DNA of 64,000 nt from Halopenitus malekzadehii (GTDB lineage: Archaea; Halobacteriota; Halobacteria; Halobacteriales; Haloferacaceae): the NCBI RefSeq assembly GCF_900108505.1, contig NZ_FNWU01000001.1, positions 186,001 through 250,000 of the forward strand, read 5' to 3'. The position numbers and the translations under genes were made by a program. The notes under the pieces are model-generated. The model was not told the DNA's origin. It did not search any database and saw nothing but the letters and a program-made list of their open reading frames with translations. The stretch's first letter is position 1. Each line of letters begins with the position of its first letter. Positions 18,926 through 27,015 of the stretch are shown in pieces.

Positions 18926-18955
18926 GGTATAAATCTCATACCGCGATATAAAATC
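18926..18955 (-). repeat. 30-bp element, copy A (rio2 promoter region)
   Basis: Second copy of the 30-bp element, inverted relative to that at 17934-17963, with 26 of 30 bases matching. On the minus strand it lies 55-84 bp before the rio2 ATG and carries two TATA-like stretches (TTTATA and ATTTTATA), so it probably contains the rio2 promoter. The shared core is ATACCGCGATAT. Confidence 0.75.
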
Positions 18956-19048
18956 AAAAGGCGGCGACCGCGCTCCCGACCACGAACGGCGTCGGCCACA
19001 TCTGGTCGGTTTGCGGCCGAGTCGAAGCTCGTTCGATCGGTCGGCGCG

Positions 19049-19483
19049 CTACTCGGCGGCCAACGCCTGGTCACGCAGCTGTTCGCCCTCCGACGTCGAG
19101 ACGGTGAGCTCGGGCACGGGAACCGGGGATCGGTCCTCATCGATCGCCACGAAGACGAAGTACGATTCCGTCGTCAGCTCTCGATCTCCGGTGAGGGGAT
19201 CCTCGCCGTAGACCCGAACGCGAACGCGAACGCTGGTTCGGCCGGCGGCGTAGACGTACGCCTCGATGAAGGCGATGTCGCCGAGCTCGAGCGGCAGCTC
19301 GAAGTCCACGGAGTTGATGTGGGCGGTGACGCAGGGTTCACTGGCGAACCGCATCGCGCTCATGCCGCCGACCTCGTCCATCCATCGCAGAATGTTCCCG
19401 CCGTGTGCGGTGCCGTGGTTGTTCGCGTGGTGCGGCTGGATCCGGTTCCGGTCCTCGATGAAGGTCTCGACCAAATCGACCAT
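19049..19483 (-). CDS. Acyl-CoA thioesterase (hotdog fold)
   Basis: A 144-residue single hotdog domain of the acyl-CoA thioesterase (YciA/Acot) type. The family signature RIQPHHANNHGTAHGGNILRWMDEVGG carries the catalytic Asp in WMDE. It also has TAHINSVDFELPLELGD and VRVRVYGEDPLTGDRELTTESYFVFVAIDE. It hydrolyses fatty-acyl-CoA thioesters; in archaea with isoprenoid lipids the in vivo acyl substrate is unclear. The ATG at 19483 gives the standard short N-terminus. No operon partner. Confidence 0.9.
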   Translation of the reverse strand: MVDLVETFIEDRNRIQPHHANNHGTAHGGNILRWMDEVGGMSAMRFASEPCVTAHINSVDFELPLELGDIAFIEAYVYAAGRTSVRVRVRVYGEDPLTGDRELTTESYFVFVAIDEDRSPVPVPELTVSTSEGEQLRDQALAAE

Positions 19484-19570
19484 ACCCCGGATTCGGTCGG
19501 CTCCCGTATGAAAACCACCGCCGAACGAGGTAGCGACGGACGGCGACCGGTGACGGTCAGCCGGTTCTCC

Positions 19571-19596
19571 TCACTCGTCGTCCGTCACTCGTCGTC
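19571..19596. repeat. Tandem duplication across a stop codon
   Basis: TCACTCGTCGTC occurs at 19571-19582 and again at 19585-19596, period 14 bp. The second copy supplies the stop codon of the glycine-zipper gene, and the first repeats that stop just downstream. Confidence 0.75.
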
Positions 19597-19794
19597 AGTC
19601 GTGGTCTCCACTTTCTCGGCGAGCAGGCTCGGCGTGAGGCCCTTTTCCCCGAGCGTCGCTCCGACGAGCGCGCCCAGCGCGCCCCCGCTGCTGGCGGTGC
19701 TTCGGCCGAACAGGCCGCCGATCCCGGCGCCGACGGCGGCGCCGATGGCGGCGTATTTCGCACGATTCACGGCTCGAATGATTCGAGATTTCAT
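19585..19794 (-). CDS. Small glycine-zipper membrane protein
   Basis: A 69-residue protein. Residues 12-30 and 38-50 are Gly/Ala-rich hydrophobic segments (AAIGAAVGAGIGGLFG, GGALGALVGATLG) with GxxxG spacing, the pattern of helices packing in a membrane. A basic N-terminus (MKSRIIRAVNRAKY) and acidic C-terminus (VETTTDDE) suggest a defined orientation. I know similar very small haloarchaeal proteins but no function. The ATG at 19794 follows an A/T-rich stretch. Confidence 0.7.
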   Translation of the reverse strand: MKSRIIRAVNRAKYAAIGAAVGAGIGGLFGRSTASSGGALGALVGATLGEKGLTPSLLAEKVETTTDDE

Positions 19795-19899
19795 ATCGTA
19801 TATAGGCGGCGAACGGGGTTAAGCCTGAGGTGTGTTTCCTCGTCGTGGGTCTCGGAGAACCGTCCGCTTCCCCCACGACACCGATGAGGAGGCCATTAA

Positions 19900-19913
19900 T
19901 TAGACTACTCTAA
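19900..19913. promoter_or_regulatory. DtxR/SirR-type box before the metal ABC importer
   Basis: TTAGA-CTAC-TCTAA, a perfect 5-4-5 inverted repeat, immediately precedes the TATA-like AAAATATAC (19914-19922) of the ABC operon. Its geometry equals that of the boxes at 13798 and 13832. In Halobacterium salinarum the metal-responsive repressor SirR controls the homologous Mn importer (zurA, zurM, ycdH), so a SirR-like site here is reasonable. A lone half-site TTAGG occurs at 19944-19948. Confidence 0.65.
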
Positions 19914-19968
19914 AAATATACTTCGATACAAAGAATTATCTAGTTAGGCGTGATACCCCGAAGCACGT

Positions 19969-21078
19969 ATGTCCAACACGGACTCGGAGCGGCAACGACG
20001 CCGGTTCTCACGGCGCGGCGCGCTCGCCGCCGGCGGAGGGCTCCTCACGGCCGGGCTCGCCGGCTGTGCCGGGAGCGCCGACCCCGGCGACCGCTCGGCA
20101 TCGCCCGACGCGACGACCGGCGGGATGGCGGGCACCACGACCGGGAACGACGACTCTCCGGTCGCGGTCGCGTCCTTCTTCAGCTTCTACGACTTCGCCC
20201 GTCACATCGCCGCGGGAACGCCGGTCGAGGTGCGGAACCTCGTTCCGACCGGCCTCCACGGCCACGGGTGGGAGCCGAACGCGCGGATCACCCGCAAGAT
20301 AATCGAGGCTGACGCGTTCATTCACGTCGGACCGGACTTCCAGCCGTGGGCCGACCGCGCGATCGAGACGATCGAGGCCGACGGGGTCGACACCGACCTC
20401 ATCAACGCCCGCGAGGGAATCGAGCTCGTCGGCCTGGCTGCCAGCCTCGACCGCGACGAGGAGGGAGTCGGCGAGCAGCGCGGCAAGGATCCGCATTTCT
20501 GGCTCGACCCGAACCGGGCGATGCAGTCGGTCGACACCATCGCCGACGGGCTCGCTCGGATCGCACCCGACCACGAGGACGCCCTCCGGGCGAACGCCGA
20601 CGCGTACAAGCGTGACGTCCTCGGGCGCATCGACGCGGAGTACCGGGCGATCTTCGAGGCCGCCGACCGCGACGTCGTGCAGCTTGCCGCCCACAACGCC
20701 TTCCAGTATCTCGGCGTCGCCTACGGCGTTCGGATGCGCCCGCTCGTGGTCAATCTGGCCGCGAGCGGCGACGTCAAGCCGACCGACATCACCGAGGCGA
20801 AGCGGGTCATCGACGACCACGACATCGAGTACATCGCCGCCGCCGTCTTCGAAACCCGACGACCGGCCCAACAGCTCCTCCGGGAAACGGCCGTCGAGGC
20901 CTACTTTCCGGTTACGCCCTACGCCGGCGTTCGCGAGGACTGGGTCGCCGCGGGCTGGGGATACGAGGAGATCGCCCGTCGGATAAACATACCGACCTTC
21001 GAGGTGGTCCTCGGGAACGCCGCCCCCGAAGCGGTCGGGCCCGACGGCTGGGCCGACGAATGGCGGAACTTCGAATGA
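19969..21078 (+). CDS. Metal ABC transporter substrate-binding lipoprotein (Mn/Zn type)
   Basis: Captures Mn(II) or Zn(II) outside the membrane and delivers it to the permease. The 369-residue protein has a Tat signal, RRFSRRGALAAGGGLLTAGL, ending in a lipobox LAGC, so it is a Tat-exported lipoprotein. Cluster A-I binding-protein ligand motifs follow: HGHGWEP (about residue 96), DPHFWLDPNRAM, AAHNAFQYLGVAYG, and the acidic C-terminal position in AVFETRRPA. It lacks the long His-rich loop of many Zn-specific ZnuA proteins, which with the SirR-type box makes manganese the better guess. First gene of a three-gene operon. Confidence 0.9.
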   Translation: MSNTDSERQRRRFSRRGALAAGGGLLTAGLAGCAGSADPGDRSASPDATTGGMAGTTTGNDDSPVAVASFFSFYDFARHIAAGTPVEVRNLVPTGLHGHGWEPNARITRKIIEADAFIHVGPDFQPWADRAIETIEADGVDTDLINAREGIELVGLAASLDRDEEGVGEQRGKDPHFWLDPNRAMQSVDTIADGLARIAPDHEDALRANADAYKRDVLGRIDAEYRAIFEAADRDVVQLAAHNAFQYLGVAYGVRMRPLVVNLAASGDVKPTDITEAKRVIDDHDIEYIAAAVFETRRPAQQLLRETAVEAYFPVTPYAGVREDWVAAGWGYEEIARRINIPTFEVVLGNAAPEAVGPDGWADEWRNFE

Positions 21079-21986
21079 CGATGCCGCATACGACCGCCGC
21101 CCCGGACGCCACGGATGTCACCCCGGACGCCACGGACGCCACCCCGGACGCGACCACCCATCCGGATCCGGTCATCGACCTGTCGACCGTCACGTTCGGC
21201 TACACGGCCACGCCGGTCCTCGAGGACGTCTCGCTCGCGGTCGATCCCGGCGAGTACGCCGCCGTGGTGGGACCGAACGGGTCCGGAAAGTCGACCCTCC
21301 TGAAGATCGTCCTCGGGCTGGTGACCCCTGACGCCGGGAGCGCACGACTCTTCGGCGAACCGTCCCGATCGTTCGATAACGGGGCGCGGATCGGCTACGT
21401 CCCGCAGCACGCCGACGCCGCGGTCGGGATGCCGATCACCGTCCGGGAGGTGGTCAAGATGGGCCGGTTTCCCCACGTCGGCGTTCGCGGCCTCTCCGAT
21501 GCGGACTGGGACGTCGTCGATGCGGCGATCGAGACGGTCGGAATGGCGGGATTCGCGACCCGCCGCATCGGGGAGCTCTCCGGCGGCCAGCGCCAACGTG
21601 CGTTCATCGCCCGCGCCCTGGCGGGAGAGGCCGACCTCCTCGTCCTCGACGAGCCGACGGTCGGGGTTGACGTCGAGTCAGTCGAGGCGTTCTATGACCT
21701 CCTGGACGCGCTCAACGAGGACGGGATGACGATCGTGCTCATCGAACACGACCTCGGCGCCGTCACCGACCACGCCGAGCGCGTCGTCTGTCTCAACCGG
21801 ACGGTCCGCTTCGACGGCCCGACGGAGGCGTTTCTCGGCAGCGACGCCTTCGCCCGGGCGTTCGGCGCGACGGTTGGCGGCATCGAGCGCGCCGCGTCCG
21901 GCGATGCGTCCGGCGGCGGCGATGCGTCCGGTGACGACGACGCGTCCTTTGAACGGACGGCTGCGTCGGGGGGTGACCGCGAGTGA
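21075..21986 (+). CDS. Metal ABC transporter ATP-binding protein
   Basis: ATPase of the Mn/Zn importer. The ABC core is complete: Walker A VGPNGSGKSTLLK, Q-loop in GYVPQHAD, signature LSGGQRQRAFIARAL, Walker B DLLVLDEPTVGVD, and the switch histidine in IEHDLG. The start at 21075 overlaps the upstream stop (ATGA), giving 303 residues. The first 35 residues are an Ala/Asp/Thr repeat (ATDVTPDATDATPDAT) and the C-terminus has Ala/Ser/Gly/Asp repeats, both low complexity and outside the core. Confidence 0.93.
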   Translation: MTMPHTTAAPDATDVTPDATDATPDATTHPDPVIDLSTVTFGYTATPVLEDVSLAVDPGEYAAVVGPNGSGKSTLLKIVLGLVTPDAGSARLFGEPSRSFDNGARIGYVPQHADAAVGMPITVREVVKMGRFPHVGVRGLSDADWDVVDAAIETVGMAGFATRRIGELSGGQRQRAFIARALAGEADLLVLDEPTVGVDVESVEAFYDLLDALNEDGMTIVLIEHDLGAVTDHAERVVCLNRTVRFDGPTEAFLGSDAFARAFGATVGGIERAASGDASGGGDASGDDDASFERTAASGGDRE

Positions 21987-22939
21987 TCGACCTCGTGTTC
22001 GCTCCGCTGTACCGCGTGCTCGAGCTGTGGTACTGGCTGATGATACAGCTCCACGGTCTCACGGGGATGGAGATCCTCGATCCGAGCTTCACCTTCCTCT
22101 ATCGGGCGATCCTGATGGGGCTGTGTATCGGGGTGATGGCCCCGCTCATCGGAACGTACCTGGTGCACCGGCGGCTCGCGCTCATCGGGGACGCGCTGGC
22201 CCACACCGCGTTCGCGGGTGTCGCCGTCGGCCTGTTCGTCAACGCGGTGCTGGATTTCGGGATCTCGCCGTACCTGACTGCGGTCGTCGTCGCGATGATC
22301 GCGGCGCTCGCGATCGAGCTGATCTCGGAGGCGACCGACGTCTACAACGACGTCTCGATGGCGATCGTCCTCTCGACGGGGTTCGCGCTCGGATCGACGC
22401 TCATCAGCCTCAACGCCGGCGGGCTCTCCGTGGGGATCGACCAGTACCTGTTCGGCAATCTCTCGACGGTCGCCCCCTTCGACGCAGTCGTCCTGCTGGC
22501 GCTCTGTCTGGTCGTCGTCGCGACGGTCGTCGTCGCCCGAAACCAACTCCTGTACGTGACCTTCGACGAGACCGCGGCGGCGGTTTCGGGGATCCCCGTG
22601 AACTGGTACAACCGGCTGCTTGTGGTGCTCACCGCGCTCGTCGTGGTCGGCGCGATGCAGATCCTCGGCGTGATCCTGGTCGCGGCGATGCTCGTCGTCC
22701 CCGTTGCGGGCGCGACCCAACTCGCGCGCAGCTTCACCGAGTCGATCCTGATCGCAGTCGTTCTCGCTGAGCTCGCCGTGGTCCTCGGGATCGCGGTCGC
22801 CTACTACGGCGGCGCGACCGGCGGCCCGGTCATCGTGCTCGTCGCGGTCGGGCTCTACGTCGTCGCGGCGGTCCTCGGCAAGCTGGGGGACGAGCTCACC
22901 GACTCGTCGGCTCCCGAGACGGACGCGATCGAGGGATGA
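21983..22939 (+). CDS. Metal ABC transporter permease
   Basis: Membrane subunit of the Mn/Zn importer, 318 residues. About eight or nine hydrophobic helices are visible. Typical ABC-3 family landmarks are GTYLVHRRLALIGDALAHTAFAGVA near residue 53 and the coupling-helix region QILGVILVAAMLVVPVAGA near residue 223. The GTG at 21983 overlaps the ATPase stop (GTGA), so all three genes are translationally coupled. No second permease is present, so it probably forms a homodimer. Confidence 0.92.
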   Translation: MIDLVFAPLYRVLELWYWLMIQLHGLTGMEILDPSFTFLYRAILMGLCIGVMAPLIGTYLVHRRLALIGDALAHTAFAGVAVGLFVNAVLDFGISPYLTAVVVAMIAALAIELISEATDVYNDVSMAIVLSTGFALGSTLISLNAGGLSVGIDQYLFGNLSTVAPFDAVVLLALCLVVVATVVVARNQLLYVTFDETAAAVSGIPVNWYNRLLVVLTALVVVGAMQILGVILVAAMLVVPVAGATQLARSFTESILIAVVLAELAVVLGIAVAYYGGATGGPVIVLVAVGLYVVAAVLGKLGDELTDSSAPETDAIEG

Positions 22940-22996
22940 CGATGACCGCGTTCGGCGGACCGCAACGGTTTTTCGGACACGATCCGAACGCGCGGT

Positions 22997-23818
22997 ATGG
23001 ACGCACCCGACGGCGACTGGCGACTCATCCGCGAGGAGGCCCGACCGGGGCCGATGCAGATGGCGCTCGACGAGGTCGCGGCTGACACCGCCGCCGAGGG
23101 CGGGCCCTGGACGGTCCGCGTCTATCGGTGGGACCCGAGCTGTCTCACGATGGGCTACCGGCAGGATCCCGACTCGGTCGACTGGGAGTGGTGTGGGGCC
23201 AACGGCGTCGACGTCACCCGGCGCCAGACCGGTGGCGGCGGCATCTACCACGACACGGTCGGCGACATCGCCTACTCGATCGCGGTTCCGGCCGACGTCG
23301 TTCCCGGCGAGCTGCTCGACTGTTACCACCAGCTCTGTGAGCCGATCCTCGAGTTCTTCTCCCGGATCGGCGTCGATGCCGACTACGTCTCGGAGTCCGT
23401 CCCGGAGATCCACCACCCGGCGTGTTACCTCCGGGAGTTGCACCCGGCCCACGACGTCGTGGCGGGGCCCGCTGACGACCGCCGAAAGATCGCCGGCAAC
23501 GCTCAGTACCGGCGCAACGACGCCGTGATCCAACACGGATCGCTGACGTTCAGCGTCGACGCCGAGCGCCATCTCGGCGTCTTCGACGACCCGCCGATCG
23601 ACCCGGAGGGGTTCCGCGATCGGGTCGTCGGGATGGACGAGCTCGTCGATCTCGATCGTGACGATGTCGTTGAAACGCTTGAGGAAACGCTCGCCGAGTG
23701 GGCCACGGCCAGCGAGGGGTCGTGGACGGACGCCGAGCTCTCGCAGGCACGCGAACGTGCGGACGAGAAGTATCGATCCGACTCGTGGGTGCACGAGCAG
23801 CCCGGGTCACGGTCGTAA
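22997..23818 (+). CDS. Lipoate-protein ligase A family protein
   Basis: A 273-residue biotin/lipoate ligase-fold protein, probably attaching lipoyl groups to 2-oxoacid dehydrogenase or glycine cleavage proteins. Motifs are [18 protein letters not shown], the lipoyl-AMP loop [12 protein letters not shown], and the lysine in [12 protein letters not shown]. It is near the short LplA N-terminal domain length; no accessory C-terminal domain is evident, so a separate partner may be needed, as in other archaea. It stands 57 bp after the metal ABC operon but is not functionally tied to it. Confidence 0.85.
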   Translation: MDAPDGDWRLIREEARPGPMQMALDEVAADTAAEGGPWTVRVYRWDPSCLTMGYRQDPDSVDWEWCGANGVDVTRRQTGGGGIYHDTVGDIAYSIAVPADVVPGELLDCYHQLCEPILEFFSRIGVDADYVSESVPEIHHPACYLRELHPAHDVVAGPADDRRKIAGNAQYRRNDAVIQHGSLTFSVDAERHLGVFDDPPIDPEGFRDRVVGMDELVDLDRDDVVETLEETLAEWATASEGSWTDAELSQARERADEKYRSDSWVHEQPGSRS

Positions 23819-23924
23819 GGCCCCCGTTCGTTTCGTCTCCTCCCGTCCGGGTCGCGACCGTCCCGGTTCCCGACGCCACGGCGCGTTCCGAAGCGGCTTT
23901 GGCCCGCGATCCCCTGCTTTCGGT

Positions 23925-24764
23925 ATGACACTCCGGATCGGCGCCCACGTCTCGATCGCGGGCGGGGTCGACAACGCGATCGACAACCAGCTCGAGGTCG
24001 GCGGCAACTGCGGACAGATCTTCACTCACTCCCCACAGGTCTGGAAGGACCCGAACATCGGCGACGAGGAGGCCGAGCGCTTCCGTGCGGGAACGACCGA
24101 GAACCTCGCGGGCCCGTGGGTGGTCCACACCTCCTACCTCGTGAACCTCTGTACGCCCAAGGAGGACCTTCGCGAGAAGTCCCGCGAGTCGATGCAGGCG
24201 GAGCTTGACGCCGCCGCGGCCCTCGACATCCCGTACGTGAACGTCCACCTCGGCGCCCACACCGGCGCGGGCGTCGAGGCCGGCCTCGAGAACGCGGCCG
24301 GCGTCCTCGACTCCCTCGACGTCCCCGACGGGGTCACGATCCTGATCGAGTCCGATGCCGGATCCGGGACGAAGCTCGGCGGGCAGTTCGAACACCTCGC
24401 GACGGTTCTCGACCTCGCCGAGACGGACCTCGACGTCTGTCTCGATACGGCTCACACCTTCGCGGCCGGCTATGACCTCTCGACGAGGCGGGGCGTCGAC
24501 GAGACGATCGCGGAGTTCGACGACGTCGTCGGGCTCGAACACCTCCGGTGTCTCCACCTCAACGACTCCAAACACGACTGCGGGACCAACAAGGACGAAC
24601 ACGCCCACATCGGCGAGGGTCACATCGGCGATGCGGGGATGGAGCGGATCGTCACTCACCCCGACCTCCGGGAGCTTCCATTCGTTCTCGAGACGCCGAC
24701 CGAGGACGGCCGGAGCTACGCGTGGAACGTCGACCGGGTCCGACAGCTCCGATCTGCAGAGTGA
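23925..24764 (+). CDS. nfo: Deoxyribonuclease IV (endonuclease IV, Nfo)
   Basis: Apurinic/apyrimidinic endonuclease for base-excision repair. The 279-residue TIM-barrel has the family zinc ligands in [11 protein letters not shown] (His), [67 protein letters not shown] and [11 protein letters not shown]. The open frame continues upstream to 23658 through sequence rich in Arg/Pro antisense codons. The ATG at 23925 begins directly before the first conserved strand. Confidence 0.95.
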   Translation: MTLRIGAHVSIAGGVDNAIDNQLEVGGNCGQIFTHSPQVWKDPNIGDEEAERFRAGTTENLAGPWVVHTSYLVNLCTPKEDLREKSRESMQAELDAAAALDIPYVNVHLGAHTGAGVEAGLENAAGVLDSLDVPDGVTILIESDAGSGTKLGGQFEHLATVLDLAETDLDVCLDTAHTFAAGYDLSTRRGVDETIAEFDDVVGLEHLRCLHLNDSKHDCGTNKDEHAHIGEGHIGDAGMERIVTHPDLRELPFVLETPTEDGRSYAWNVDRVRQLRSAE

Positions 24765-24834
24765 GGTGGTCCCCTGCTGGTCCGGTGTCTCCACAGGGGG
24801 CGGATTTTTGTAGCTGCTGACCGTCGTTCGGATC

Positions 24835-25311
24835 GTGGTCACCACCGAATCGCTGCTGTTCGGCGAGGGACGCCGCAGGGGTCTGTCGCTGATCGGCGGG
24901 TTCGCCGCCCTCACAGCGGTCATCCTCCTCGCCGTGTTGATGCTCGAGTATGTGTCTCCATCACACCCACTCACCCGGTTTTTGGCCGATGGCGCGCTCC
25001 CCTCGGTTCTGCTGTACGTTCCCGCCCCGGTGGCGGCCGTCGGGGCGTACGCGCGATGCGGGGCGCCGGCGTGTCTGTCGGCCGGCGTCGTTCCCGGCGT
25101 CGTCTTCGGCGCCATCGTCGTGATCGGCGGACTGCTCGGTATCCCCGGTACGGGGGCCGACGCCGCGGGCCTTGGACTCTCGATCGGGCTCTCCGTCGGG
25201 TTCTCGATCGTCGGCCTCTCCAGCGCGTTCGTCGGCTACTGCACCGGCGTTACCGCCGTTCTCGCGCTTGACGCGTTTCGTGAGAGCGGCGGTCAGAGTG
25301 CCGATGGCTAG
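24835..25311 (+). CDS. Four-helix membrane protein, unknown
   Basis: A 158-residue protein with four hydrophobic helices: LIGGFAALTAVILLAVLML, ALPSVLLYVPAPVAAVGAYA, VVPGVVFGAIVVIGGLLGI and LGLSIGLSVGFSIVGLSSAFVGYC. The start is GTG at 24835. Gly-rich helices, together with two cysteine residues, give no family clue. It is followed 49 bp later by a methyltransferase gene on the same strand. Confidence 0.6.
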   Translation: MVTTESLLFGEGRRRGLSLIGGFAALTAVILLAVLMLEYVSPSHPLTRFLADGALPSVLLYVPAPVAAVGAYARCGAPACLSAGVVPGVVFGAIVVIGGLLGIPGTGADAAGLGLSIGLSVGFSIVGLSSAFVGYCTGVTAVLALDAFRESGGQSADG

Positions 25312-25360
25312 TCCGGGGCACACTCGACACTTGTTAATCCCCTCGTGACGAACTCCCGCC

Positions 25361-26272
25361 GTGCGACGGTTCAGCCCCGAATACCTCGACCGGACGCGTC
25401 GTGGGATGTGGGACGACGACCGGGAGGCGCTGTCCCCGCTTCGGCTCCCGGAGCGCGACCGCGTTCTCGACGTGGGCTGTGGGACCGGGGAGCTGACGCG
25501 CGTTCTCGCGGCGGAGACGTCGCCGGACGCGACCGTTCTGGGGACGGATGCGGACCGGGAACTGCTTCGGGCCGCGCAAGCGCGCGAGCACGCGAACGAT
25601 GCTGACATCGCTCCTGATGCTCCTCCCGCTCCCGACGACACTCATACCGATCCCGACGCCGGTTTCGATGCTCCCAACGCCACGGCCACTCCGGCCTACT
25701 TGGCCGGCGACGCGGCGCGACTGCCCGTCGCCGACGCGGCGGTCGATCTCGTCGTCTGCCAGGCGCTGCTCATCAACCTGCCCGAGCCGCGGGCGGCGAT
25801 CCGCGAGTTCCGGCGCGTCTCGAGTGACCTCGTGGCGGCCATCGAGCCCAACAACGCCGACGTCGGCGTCTCCTCGACGGTTGACGCCGAGGAACGGCTG
25901 GAGCGCGAGGCGCGAACCGCCTACCTCGACGGCGTCGGGACGAACGTCGCGCTGGGCGACCGGGTCCGGGAGCTGTTCCGGCGTGAGGGGATCGAGTCGG
26001 TTACGACCCGCCGTTACTACCACGAGAAACGGATCGAGCCGCCGTATTCCGAGCAGTCGGTTTCCGCTGCGGCCCGCAAGGCTAGCGGCGCCGGTCTCGC
26101 CGACCACCGCGCCGAGCTCGAGGCGGCGCTGTCGCCGGCGGAATACGATGACCTGCGATCACGCTGGCGGTCGATGGGGCGGGACGTCGTCGCGGCGATG
26201 CGCGACCGCGAGTACGAGCGCGTCGAGGTCGTCCCCTTCGACGTGACCGTCGGCCGCGTCGGCTCGGCGTGA
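25361..26272 (+). CDS. SAM-dependent methyltransferase
   Basis: A 303-residue class I methyltransferase. Motif I is VLDVGCGTGELTRVL (about residue 34), with the acidic strand-2 residue in LGTDADRELL, then DAARLPVADAAVDLVVCQALLINLPEP typical of UbiE/COQ5-like enzymes. A linker with Asp/Pro/Thr repeats (residues ~86-110) separates motif I from motif II and looks like a haloarchaeal insert. The start is GTG at 25361. The substrate is unknown. Its stop codon lies in a 25-bp direct repeat. Confidence 0.85.
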   Translation: MRRFSPEYLDRTRRGMWDDDREALSPLRLPERDRVLDVGCGTGELTRVLAAETSPDATVLGTDADRELLRAAQAREHANDADIAPDAPPAPDDTHTDPDAGFDAPNATATPAYLAGDAARLPVADAAVDLVVCQALLINLPEPRAAIREFRRVSSDLVAAIEPNNADVGVSSTVDAEERLEREARTAYLDGVGTNVALGDRVRELFRREGIESVTTRRYYHEKRIEPPYSEQSVSAAARKASGAGLADHRAELEAALSPAEYDDLRSRWRSMGRDVVAAMRDREYERVEVVPFDVTVGRVGSA

Positions 26273-26303
26273 GGGTCGGCCGGTCGGGTCGGCGTGACGG
26301 TCG
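26264..26303. repeat. Duplication across the methyltransferase stop codon
   Basis: TCGGCGTGAGGGTCG (26264-26278) recurs as TCGGCGTGACGGTCG (26289-26303), period 25 bp, 14 of 15 bases identical. The TGA in the first copy is the stop codon (26270-26272). Confidence 0.7.
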
Positions 26304-26320
26304 ACGACGTCATCCGTCTC

Positions 26321-26983
26321 TCACACCACGTCGCCGCGTACCGACGACCCCGTCGATCGGTTTCGTTCGCGCCGCATCGTCTCGGCGGCCTCGGCGGCGA
26401 CGGCCTCCTCGGCACCCAACATCGACAGCGCCGCCTCGAGCGTCGGCATCGCGAAGGAACTCTCCCGAAGCCGATCGAGCGCGTCGGCGTCGCGTTCCCC
26501 GTCGACCCACAGGCAGACTCCACGCGGGTCGAGGACCTCCGTGTACGTTTCGCGGGCCACGGCGCCGTTGAGACGCTGGGTGACGTTCCGGTCGAACCCC
26601 GTGTTACAGACTTCCAGATGCACCGGTTCATCGGCCGGGAGAAGGTGGGCAGCCAGACACTTTTCGGGCGCCGCATACCCGTTTGCGTTCGTCCGCACCA
26701 GATCGGGATGCTGACGGGCCCACTCCGCACGAACGGTCGAGCCGATCCCGCGGATCCCCTCGAGAGCATCCGGAACCGATCCGGTCTCGGTGTTCGGATC
26801 CCCGTCCCGTCCCTCGCCGAGGAGGACGTCCTTCGTGACGTAGACGTCGAGACGGTCGATCGGGTCCAGTCCCACGGCGACGTCGCCGTAGACCCACACC
26901 TCCCGAACCGGGACCGGCATCGTGTCGGCCTCGACGGTCTCCAGGATCGTTTCCACCCGGTCGATCGCGGCAGTACGCTCCAT
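26321..26983 (-). CDS. Uncharacterised haloarchaeal protein (DUF7095-like)
   Basis: A 220-residue soluble protein. Conserved-looking parts are the N-terminal VETILETVEADTMPVPVREVWVYGDVAVGLDPIDRLDVYVTKD, the middle VHLEVCNTGFDRNVTQRLNGAVARE, and an Ala/Glu-rich C-terminal helix. I associate it with the haloarchaeal DUF7095 family, from memory. The DPIDRLDVYVTKD line resembles a nucleotidyltransferase-type acidic motif only faintly, too weakly to call. It is on the same strand as and 32 bp downstream of the glycosyltransferase gene, so they may be one transcript. Confidence 0.72.
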   Translation of the reverse strand: MERTAAIDRVETILETVEADTMPVPVREVWVYGDVAVGLDPIDRLDVYVTKDVLLGEGRDGDPNTETGSVPDALEGIRGIGSTVRAEWARQHPDLVRTNANGYAAPEKCLAAHLLPADEPVHLEVCNTGFDRNVTQRLNGAVARETYTEVLDPRGVCLWVDGERDADALDRLRESSFAMPTLEAALSMLGAEEAVAAEAAETMRRERNRSTGSSVRGDVV

Positions 26984-27015
26984 CGTCGGCCGTTCGGCGG
27001 CCGCGGTGAAACCGG

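Noticed and set aside
21692-23794. 700-residue minus-strand open frame opposite the metal importer and lipoate ligase genes
   Set aside because: It crosses three well-supported genes and shows the composition of an antisense shadow.
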